From Candidatus Altarchaeota archaeon (lineage in GTDB: Archaea; Altiarchaeota; Altiarchaeia; IMC4; QMZM01), in contig JAFGDV010000007.1 in the NCBI GenBank assembly GCA_016931955.1, positions 1 to 47,222 on the forward strand: DNA of 47,222 nt. Reading direction: 5' to 3'. A program made the position numbers and the translations under genes. Positions 41,713 through 47,222 of this stretch are shown here, in pieces (within the stretch, counting starts at the first letter, position 1; each line of letters begins with the position of its first letter). The notes under the pieces are model-generated. The model made no database searches, was not told the DNA's origin, and saw nothing but the letters and a program-made list of their open reading frames with translations.

Positions 41713-44538
41713 CTAACACGGCATCTTGTAGACGTCTCCCATCATCGACCTGATCCTATAATGTAGTCTCCCTGAGGGGTGTGTGTCTACTGTCCACTCC
41801 ATGTCCTTCATCAGCATCATTCCATCGTCTCCGTCTTCCATCACCGGCTGCTGTGTCGGCTTTTCCAGTTCCATAATCTTTCTCTGGTAGTATTCCGTTA
41901 TCAGCTTGAATTCTTCCCTGTTTATCACACCTTGTAAGTATCTGAGCTTCGCTATATTCATCTTCTCCTTTATCTCATCCATCTCCCTCAGTTCATCTAA
42001 CTCAGGCATTATTATCTCTGGTTCCCTGGCTTCCCCGTATCCCTCTAATAAGTCCTTCAGTTTCCTGTAGAATTCTTCTTCCATGCTTTCCTTCAGCTGT
42101 TTTCTGGCTGCCTTGATCCATGGGAGTATTGTCGGCTCCTGTTCTTCTGCTGCATCCAGGAAGTCTTCCATGTTTATCTTCCTCTCTATTCCGCCGGCGA
42201 CTGCTTCGTTCCAGGGTTTTTCTGCTGCTTTCTCGCATATCGTCTTTATGTCTGATGCTGAGTATTCCTCTGTCGCCTCCGCCAGTATTTCGTAGTCTAC
42301 TTCAGCGGATACTGGCTTGTCTCTGGTGTGTATTCTAAAGATTTCTTTCCTTGCGTCGTGGTCTGGCGGCGGGACCATTATTTGTTTGCTGAATCGTCCT
42401 GTTCTCCTCAACGCGGGGTCAATATTCCATGGAGCATTTGTCGCTCCCATTACCATCACGCCTTTGTTTTCGGTGAAGCCGTCTAATTCAACCAGGAGCT
42501 GATTTATTATCTTCTTCTCTTTCCCTGCTGTGTTGTCTCGTCTCCCTGCTATCGCATCGAGTTCGTCGAAGAATATTATCGCTGGAATGTTGTTTCTCGC
42601 TCTTTCGAATATTTCTTCTATCTTTTTCTCTGATCCTGCGTCTGTCAGCTTTACATTGAAGAAGGCTGCATCGCATTCTCCTGCCGTTGCCTTCGCAATA
42701 TAGGTTTTCCCGCAGCCTGGAGGCCCATATAATAGTAGCGCTCCTCCCGTCTTTTTCCCGTACTTTTCCGCTAGTCCTAGGTTTTCTATAGGGTATACTA
42801 TGTTTTTCTTTATCTCTTTTTTCACTGATTCCATGCCTGCGACGTCCTTGAACTTTATCTCTGTTTTCTGTACTTGGTCTACTCCGCCCGCATGCTTTAG
42901 TATGTGCTTTGACAGTTCCCTGTAGAGGTCTACTTCGTTGCTTTCTCTTATCTCTTTTTCCGCTAATCTGAACCATGCTGTGAGCGAGTTCTTGTGTTCT
43001 CTTAATGTATTGAGCAAATCTTCTGTCTCTACCCGTTCTTTCTCATGCCATAGGGTCTGCGCGGCTTTCTCGCATATTGTCTTTATGTCTGACGCTGCAT
43101 ATCCCTGGCTTTCCTCTGCCAGTTTTCCGTGGTCTATTTCTCCTATGGGTAATTCTTTCACGTATTTTTTGAATAACTGCTCTCTCACCTCTTTTTCCGG
43201 TGGCGGCACGAACACTTGTTTGTTGAAGCGGCCTGCCCTTCTCAGCGCGGGGTCCAACTCCCAAGGAATGTTGGTTGCTGCAATGATCAATACATTCTCT
43301 GTCATATTGTTCACGCCGTCCATTTCCGTGAGAAGTTGTGTTAGCATTATTCTCTCTTCCTGCCTCTGTCTTGTGTCTCTTTTCCTGCCTACTGCATCTA
43401 GTTCGTCGAAGAATATTATCGCTGGAGCGTTCTGGTTAGCCTCCTCGAATATTCTGTGTATTTTTTCTGCTGCTTCCTCCGCTCCTAAGCCTATCACATC
43501 ATTCACGTTCACGTTGTAGAATGGTAATCCTGTCTCCCCTACCACTGCCTTCGCCATATATGTTTTCCCGCAGCCTGGGGGTCCATACAATAGCAGGGAT
43601 CCTCCTGCCTTTTTCTTGAGTTTTTTGGCTAGCTCCGGGTCCTTTAAGGGTTTCAGGAATGTGTCCTCTATCTCTTTTTTCACCTCCTTTAGGCCTACCA
43701 CATCTTTGAAGTCTATCGTCGAGGACTCCATCGGCACCGCATTTTTGGCTCCGATCTCGGTGCTTAACGCGATCGGCTTCAGTTTCATTGTTTTCTTTTT
43801 CTTCGCCTTTTTGTTGAAACACAGTGGATAGTGTTTCTCTGTAACCTTACTCTTGTGTTCTGCCTTCAGGTAGGGCATATACGTTATCCCTTCCAACGTC
43901 GTCTTTACATCATACAGGTTTTTCAGGATCCCTGCTATCCTGTCCACTGGGTACCTTATCGTGTCTCTCTCATATGATTCAACAATCGATTCCTCCTCCT
44001 CCAGTTTCTGCGATAGATCATATCCTTTATCCATGTAATCTGGAAGCTCATAGTCTGCCTTCACGTGTTCTTTGGTCTCTGTTTTTTTCCCTGTTGGATC
44101 TGCGCTCAGCTCGTCTATCAACAACGCAGCCAACACCCTGCCCTTGAGTCTATACACGTCAATCAATCTTTTCTCCTGCAGCTCCTCTATTGTCTCTTCT
44201 TCTATTTCTTCTCTTAGCCTGCTTCCCTTCCATAGTAGCTCAGCCAGCGTCTTCACCTTAGCCGGCTGCAGATCATACACCCTCTTCAGTATGTCGTATT
44301 TCCTTATTTCCTTGTTTTTGAGGAAATGGATTTCTCCTTCGTTGAGGTCTACGTAGATATAATTTGTTTTTTTCTTGTATTCTTTGCCGTGTTTTTCTTC
44401 TCTTTCTGTTCTGTATTTTGCTAGCGGCTGGTATGCTTTTCTTATCTTGGCTTCTTTTTTCTTCAGTTTTTTCTCTATTTTTTTCTCTGCCTTCTCAGCT
44501 ACCGGGAATGTTGTCGTCGTTATCTTGGTTGTCTTCAT
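41713..44538 (-). CDS. Tandem-AAA ATPase with novel N-terminal domain (paralogue 2)
   Basis: A 941-residue paralogue of the ATPase at 36055-38934, sharing AYQPLAKYR, YIYVDLNEGEI, LKPIALS and the AAA-helical-segment layout. D1: Walker A 319-326, Walker B IIFFDEL (374-380), DPALRRAGRF. D2: Walker A 605-612, Walker B 654-660, DPALRRTGRF. In D2 the pore-loop region is shortened (NVKLTDAGSEKKIEE) compared with paralogue 1 (NIKLTDILSDRVGESEKNIQG). A SHOCT-like LRYLQGVINREEFKLITEYYQRKIMELE (865-892) is followed by a Met/Asp-rich tail of about 50 residues. It is the third gene of an operon with two small helical proteins (4-nt gap). Function unknown. Confidence 0.87.
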   Translation of the reverse strand: MKTTKITTTTFPVAEKAEKKIEKKLKKKEAKIRKAYQPLAKYRTEREEKHGKEYKKKTNYIYVDLNEGEIHFLKNKEIRKYDILKRVYDLQPAKVKTLAELLWKGSRLREEIEEETIEELQEKRLIDVYRLKGRVLAALLIDELSADPTGKKTETKEHVKADYELPDYMDKGYDLSQKLEEEESIVESYERDTIRYPVDRIAGILKNLYDVKTTLEGITYMPYLKAEHKSKVTEKHYPLCFNKKAKKKKTMKLKPIALSTEIGAKNAVPMESSTIDFKDVVGLKEVKKEIEDTFLKPLKDPELAKKLKKKAGGSLLLYGPPGCGKTYMAKAVVGETGLPFYNVNVNDVIGLGAEEAAEKIHRIFEEANQNAPAIIFFDELDAVGRKRDTRQRQEERIMLTQLLTEMDGVNNMTENVLIIAATNIPWELDPALRRAGRFNKQVFVPPPEKEVREQLFKKYVKELPIGEIDHGKLAEESQGYAASDIKTICEKAAQTLWHEKERVETEDLLNTLREHKNSLTAWFRLAEKEIRESNEVDLYRELSKHILKHAGGVDQVQKTEIKFKDVAGMESVKKEIKKNIVYPIENLGLAEKYGKKTGGALLLYGPPGCGKTYIAKATAGECDAAFFNVKLTDAGSEKKIEEIFERARNNIPAIIFFDELDAIAGRRDNTAGKEKKIINQLLVELDGFTENKGVMVMGATNAPWNIDPALRRTGRFSKQIMVPPPDHDARKEIFRIHTRDKPVSAEVDYEILAEATEEYSASDIKTICEKAAEKPWNEAVAGGIERKINMEDFLDAAEEQEPTILPWIKAARKQLKESMEEEFYRKLKDLLEGYGEAREPEIIMPELDELREMDEIKEKMNIAKLRYLQGVINREEFKLITEYYQRKIMELEKPTQQPVMEDGDDGMMLMKDMEWTVDTHPSGRLHYRIRSMMGDVYKMPC

Positions 44539-44542
44539 CTTT

Positions 44543-44716
44543 TTATTTTATCACATTCATTATCTGGGCTTCTATGTCCATCATCGCCCGGGTGCAGGCT
44601 ATCGTCGTATCGGCTATGTTTCTGCCTTCTCCGGGGTGTTGTCCTATCAATTGCATGGTCTTTTCTATCTTGTTTCTTTCTCCCATTAGTCTCTTTATCT
44701 CCTTGTATGTGTTCAT
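44543..44716 (-). CDS. 57-residue helical protein in the AAA operon
   Basis: From the ATG at 44716 the product is 57 residues, beginning MNTYKEIKRLMGERNKIEKT and ending in TTIACTRAMMDIEAQIMNVIK. It looks like two helices joined by a GQHPGEGR turn. It resembles the 76-residue product directly upstream: both have a (K/R)RL....R..I...M/L.(I/L)(I/L)G core and (I/V)AC.RA...I...I near the end. Gaps of 4 nt on each side place it firmly in the operon. No known family. Confidence 0.7.
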   Translation of the reverse strand: MNTYKEIKRLMGERNKIEKTMQLIGQHPGEGRNIADTTIACTRAMMDIEAQIMNVIK

Positions 44717-44720
44717 TTTT

Positions 44721-44951
44721 TTATTCCTCCCCCAGTTTTTGTATTTTTGTGTCTATGTTTCTGAGCGCCCTGATGCATGCCACTATCGTGTTTGTTTTTT
44801 TGTCGTCTATTCTGTTGTTTCCTAGTATGTGTAGTGCTCTCTTTATTGTTTCTCTTTGTTCTTGTAGTCTTCTTTTTTCCTGGTTTTCTGTTGGCATTTC
44901 TTCCCAACCTGTTTGTATAATGTTTGTTATATTTTCCATTTCTGGAGACAT
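44721..44951 (-). CDS. 76-residue helical protein, first gene of the AAA operon
   Basis: A small, charged, helical protein (RRLQEQRETIKRALHILGNN, then TNTIVACIRALRNIDTKIQKL) that is a paralogue of the next gene. The ATG at 44951 gives 76 residues; the ATG at 44939 (MENITN) fits better with the TATA box 27-30 nt upstream and a short or absent leader. The two small proteins may be alternative or joint partners of the AAA ATPase, for example adaptor or stalk subunits. That is inference from position only. Confidence 0.68.
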   Translation of the reverse strand: MSPEMENITNIIQTGWEEMPTENQEKRRLQEQRETIKRALHILGNNRIDDKKTNTIVACIRALRNIDTKIQKLGEE

Positions 44952-44967
44952 TTCACGATTTGTTGCT

Positions 44968-45013
44968 TATATATGTGGACTTACTCCTTTAAAAAGACTA
45001 CAATTTGTTGTAG
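44968..45013 (-). promoter_or_regulatory. Promoter and palindrome of the AAA operon
   Basis: Minus-strand TATATAA (44974-44968) is a good TATA box with a predicted start near 44944. About 24 bp further upstream is the perfect inverted repeat CTACAA-TTTG-TTGTAG (44998-45013), a candidate regulator site. Confidence 0.5.
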
Positions 45014-45078
45014 AATTATTATAACAATATAGTAAAATCATGTCAGGAAATGTATTACCAGAAATACAATTGCAATTA

Positions 45079-45098
45079 TTTTGTTAAAGTTAACAAAA
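45079..45098. repeat. Perfect palindrome in AT-rich gap
   Basis: TTTTGTTAA and TTAACAAAA (9-bp arms) are separated by AG. No nearby start codon fits it as a promoter operator of either flanking gene, although it is about 130 bp upstream of the AAA operon start. Confidence 0.6.
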
Positions 45099-45296
45099 AG
45101 TCAATCTTTTCTCTGCATATCATTTTTATGCCATTTTTGGTTGAGACCTTTTTCTCTAAAAACAAAATTCACCTAAAAAGCCGCCTAAGACCCTCTTTCC
45201 TATCTCTAACTCCTCATAAAACCTTAAAATACAAAAATATAGATAATTTATTACCTAAAACCCCTTAAAATACTATTCTATTCTATTCATCTCGCA

Positions 45297-45319
45297 AAAA
45301 ACCTTCTTTGAAGGTTTTT
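45297..45319. repeat. 10-bp hairpin in AT-rich gap
   Basis: AAAAACCTTC-TTT-GAAGGTTTTT is a perfect stem-loop followed on the plus strand by further T-rich sequence. It has terminator-like form in both directions, though no gene ends here. It may be a remnant or a small-RNA end. Confidence 0.55.
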
Positions 45320-45495
45320 AGGTTTTTAAGTCTGGCAAACCAGTTTATTTCTTTTTTTAGTCTTTTTTTAGTCTTTTCTTCGAAAAATAAGCTTTTTTAT
45401 CTGCTTTAGAGTGCGTGTAAACCTTTTCTCGTGCTTTTTTAAGGGAATAAAGCGTTTTACTAACGTATTAGGTGGTTTTGGGGGGCGTTCGTAGA

Positions 45496-46266
45496 ATGGA
45501 TTTTTCGTTCAAGGATTGGCATTTCACATTGGCAAGCTTCTTCATCTTCCTCAGTGTCTGGTCTTTTCTCACATACGGCGGCTTCATCGAACCCTTCTTC
45601 CTGCCTTCTCCGTCTGCCGTCTTAGGTGCTGCAGTCACCTTATTCACTGAACATGACCTCATCTCTGACATCTTCGCCAGCACCTACCGTGTCTTCGCCG
45701 GTTTTCTGCTTTCTGCCGTATTTGGTGTTCCTCTTGGTATATTGATCGGCCACCATAAGCAGGTCAAGGCCTTTTTCGAGCCTCTCATCGGCGTTGCCAG
45801 ATATCTGCCAATCGCGGCCTTCATCCCTCTCTGCATTTTGTGGTTTGGGATAGATGACTTGAGTAAGATCATTTTTCTTTTCATCGGTACGTTCCCTTAT
45901 CTTGCTCTTATGACGGCTGATGTTGCATCTGATGTTGAGAAGCATCTTATTGAGTCTGCTCATACTCTTGGTGCGAATAGGTTGGATACTGTCATCCACG
46001 TCGTTGTTCCCGCTTCTTTGCCTGGAATCTTCGATAATCTGCGGGTTTGTGCCGCCATCGGTTGGACTTATGTTGTGGTCGCTGAGCTTGTTGCTGCGAA
46101 CTCCGGCCTCGGCTATGTGATTATCCGGTCTCAGAGGTTTTTGCAGACTTCGAATATTCTTGTTTGTATTGTCGTCATAGCTTTTCTTGGTTTAGCTACT
46201 GACTGTTTATTCAGGTTTCTTCGTGGTTATCTGTTTCCTTGGGCGAAGTTGGGGGTGATGCTGTGA
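45496..46266 (+). CDS. ABC transporter permease, SsuC/TauC type
   Basis: A 256-residue permease with about six transmembrane helices. PSPSAVLGAAVTLF, GVPLGILIG, and the cytoplasmic EAA loop ESAHTLGANRLDTVIHVVVPASLPGIFDNLR are typical of importers for nitrate, sulfonates, taurine or thiamine precursors. ATG 45496 gives MDFSFKDWHF. The gene ends in a GTGA overlap with the ATPase gene. No substrate-binding protein is seen here, so the substrate cannot be named. Confidence 0.9.
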   Translation: MDFSFKDWHFTLASFFIFLSVWSFLTYGGFIEPFFLPSPSAVLGAAVTLFTEHDLISDIFASTYRVFAGFLLSAVFGVPLGILIGHHKQVKAFFEPLIGVARYLPIAAFIPLCILWFGIDDLSKIIFLFIGTFPYLALMTADVASDVEKHLIESAHTLGANRLDTVIHVVVPASLPGIFDNLRVCAAIGWTYVVVAELVAANSGLGYVIIRSQRFLQTSNILVCIVVIAFLGLATDCLFRFLRGYLFPWAKLGVML

Positions 46267-47144
46267 GTGATGTGAAGCTTGTTGTGCGGGGTGTTTCGAA
46301 GACTTTCGGTTCTAATGGCGGCTGCGTTAGGGCTCTTGAAGGTGTCGATCTTGAAGTCAGAGATGGCGAGTTCGTCGCCTTGTTGGGTCCGAGCGGCTGT
46401 GGTAAGACCACTCTCCTTAGGTTGGTTGCGGGCCTTGATGTCCCTACTGAGGGTGAAATAGTGTTGGACGGTAAACCGGTTGCTGGTCCTGGAGTGGACC
46501 GCGGCCTGGTTTCTCAGGAGTATGGTCTTTTTCCGTGGCTTAGTGTTTGGGGTAATATTGATTTTGGTCTGCGGTTGAATGATGTTCCTGAGGAGTGGCG
46601 GTTTAAGGTTGTCGGGGATTTTGTCCGCCTTACTGGTCTTTCTGGTTTTGAGGATGCGTATCCTTCGGAGCTTTCTGGTGGGATGAAGCAGAGGGTTGCT
46701 TTGGCTCGTACTATGGTTAATGATCCCGAGATATTGTTGTTGGATGAGCCTTTCGGTGCTTTGGATACTCAGACGCGTTCTTTGATGCAGGAGCTTCTCT
46801 TAGACGTCTGGGAAAACAAAAAGAAGACGGTTCTATTGGTGACCCATGATATTGAAGAAGCTATTTTCTTGGCTGATACTGTTTATGTTGCAACCTCTAA
46901 GCCTTGTTCGATTAAGGCTAAGATTAAAGTCAATCTACCTCGCCCACGGACTTTCAGTATGAAATCAAGCAAAAAGTTCATTGAATTGCGTAAATCCTTA
47001 CATGAGCTCATCCGAGAAGAATCACTCAAAGCCATGCAACCCATAACTAATAAAGCAAAAAAGCCTCTGAGAAGCCCCACCAAAAGAATGACATTCAGCG
47101 GCTTCATAAAGACAACAATCTATGACATAGTTATTCCAAGATAA
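46263..47144 (+). CDS. ABC transporter ATP-binding protein, SsuB/TauB type
   Basis: The GTG at 46263 overlaps the permease stop and gives 293 residues beginning MSDVKLVVRGVSKTFG. Walker A is GPSGCGKTT, the Q-loop SQEYGLFPW, the signature LSGGMKQR, Walker B ILLLDEPFGALD and the H-loop VTHDIEEA. The family usually ends near residue 255-265. Here about 35 extra basic residues follow (KAMQPITNKAKKPLRSPTKR onward), and base use shifts from T/G-rich to A/C-rich after about 46800. The tail may be lineage-specific or come from recombination. Confidence 0.9.
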   Translation: MSDVKLVVRGVSKTFGSNGGCVRALEGVDLEVRDGEFVALLGPSGCGKTTLLRLVAGLDVPTEGEIVLDGKPVAGPGVDRGLVSQEYGLFPWLSVWGNIDFGLRLNDVPEEWRFKVVGDFVRLTGLSGFEDAYPSELSGGMKQRVALARTMVNDPEILLLDEPFGALDTQTRSLMQELLLDVWENKKKTVLLVTHDIEEAIFLADTVYVATSKPCSIKAKIKVNLPRPRTFSMKSSKKFIELRKSLHELIREESLKAMQPITNKAKKPLRSPTKRMTFSGFIKTTIYDIVIPR

Positions 47145-47153
47145 AATCAACAA

Positions 47154-47173
47154 CCACACCCTAAAGGGTGTGG
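47154..47173. repeat. Perfect hairpin after the ABC genes
   Basis: CCACACCC-TAAA-GGGTGTGG (8-bp stem) lies 10 nt after the ATPase stop. There is no T-run behind it, so it is not a standard terminator. Such subterminal hairpins also occur at ends of IS200/IS605-type elements. Confidence 0.6.
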
Positions 47174-47210
47174 TATGAACTTACAAACACACTAAAATGT
47201 CAAAAACAAA

Positions 47211-47217
47211 GGAGGTG
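47211..47217 (+). promoter_or_regulatory. Strong Shine-Dalgarno of a gene starting beyond the window
   Basis: GGAGGTG is followed by five bases to the window end, so a start codon is expected within a few bases outside. The gene could be the missing substrate-binding protein or a separate element. Confidence 0.5.
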
Positions 47218-47222
47218 CAAGC

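Larger units (their letters stand above)
45014..45495. other. AT-rich intergenic region without a supported gene
   Basis: About 480 bp, visibly richer in A and T than its surroundings. Short open frames exist (for example 45050-45268 on the plus strand), but they have no coding character. It contains a 9-bp-arm palindrome (45079-45098), an A/T hairpin (45297-45319), the small stem CTGG-CAAA-CCAG near 45333 and two tandem TTTTTTTAGTC runs near 45353-45376. It separates the minus-strand AAA operon from the plus-strand ABC genes. Confidence 0.6.

Noticed and set aside
42488-42976. 162-codon minus-strand frame inside the second AAA gene
   Set aside because: Out-of-frame reading of the AAA gene; Arg-rich low-complexity product.
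42938-43519. 193-codon open frame on the plus strand
   Set aside because: Lies entirely opposite the second AAA gene; Ser/Phe-rich translation typical of an antisense shadow, no family signal.
45050-45268. 72-codon frame in the AT-rich gap
   Set aside because: Phe/Lys/Ile-rich product as expected from AT-rich noncoding DNA; no Shine-Dalgarno or family similarity.
44952-45495. Replication origin
   Set aside because: AT-rich and palindromic, but no Orc1/Cdc6 gene nearby and no repeated origin-box-like motif could be recognised.
1-47222. CRISPR array or tRNA genes
   Set aside because: No regularly spaced repeats with unique spacers, and no cloverleaf with a TTCGA-type T-loop in the intergenic regions, were seen.

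Overview
The window is chromosomal DNA from an archaeon. The tryptophan-synthase pair, Hel308, diphthine synthase, archaeal-type phosphopantoate--beta-alanine ligase, fused Fae-Hps, NrpR, an archaeal 5S rRNA and TATA-box promoters (several probably leaderless) all say so. An MJ0822-type S-layer protein, NrpR and Fae-Hps point to a methanogen-related euryarchaeal lineage or something near Altiarchaeota; the exact lineage cannot be fixed from sequence reading alone. No tRNA, CRISPR array or complete insertion sequence was seen.

Layout. 1-1042: a solitary 5S rRNA gene with its own TATA box and terminator, then a Thr-rich lipoprotein. 1094-5640: CoA biosynthesis (phosphopantoate--beta-alanine ligase), dph5, and a 967-residue S-layer protein with a strong TATA box, a 26-bp palindrome at the predicted transcript start and a clear terminator. 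5739-7792: a membrane-anchored winged-helix regulator, an unknown protein and a divergent small HTH protein, with a tandem 18-bp repeat between them. 7795-14601: tRNA thiolase, hel308, leuD-pspC-leuC, a COG3199-type NAD-kinase-like protein and a metallo-beta-lactamase-fold hydrolase.

14629-23088 is a complete tryptophan block, all on the minus strand: trpE-G-D-C-F-B-A with mostly 4-nt overlaps, then a separately promoted trpB2. Upstream of trpE lies an HTH-ACT regulator resembling TrpY. The promoters of trpE and trpB2 carry matching inverted repeats of form TGTAYR-N4-YRTACA, so the block looks like one self-contained Trp-sensing regulon. Between the regulator and trpE sits a small hairpin-rich element bounded by 13-bp direct repeats.

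23167-36080 is mainly housekeeping on the plus strand: pgk, fae-hps (followed by a 58-bp exact duplication of its 3' end), HemK2-like methyltransferase, FG-GAP surface protein, scpB, htpX, tatD, a hexuloisomerase-like SIS protein, purM, ilvE, and pfkB-like kinase, with a vapBC module and pyrH on the minus strand. Fae-Hps plus the isomerase would give ribulose 5-phosphate by the reverse ribulose-monophosphate route, feeding purM, pyrH and trp synthesis.

36055-44951 is the most unusual part: two paralogous tandem-AAA ATPases of about 950 residues with a shared non-Cdc48 N-terminal region and helical C-terminal region. The second is the third gene of a tight operon that starts with two tiny paralogous helical proteins and may continue into a single-domain NrpR. 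Between the ATPases lie two membrane proteins and an AbrB-PIN toxin-antitoxin pair. 44952-45495 is AT-rich, with palindromes and no convincing gene. 45496-47144 encodes an SsuC/SsuB-type ABC importer. The window ends in a perfect hairpin and a strong Shine-Dalgarno sequence for a gene starting just outside.
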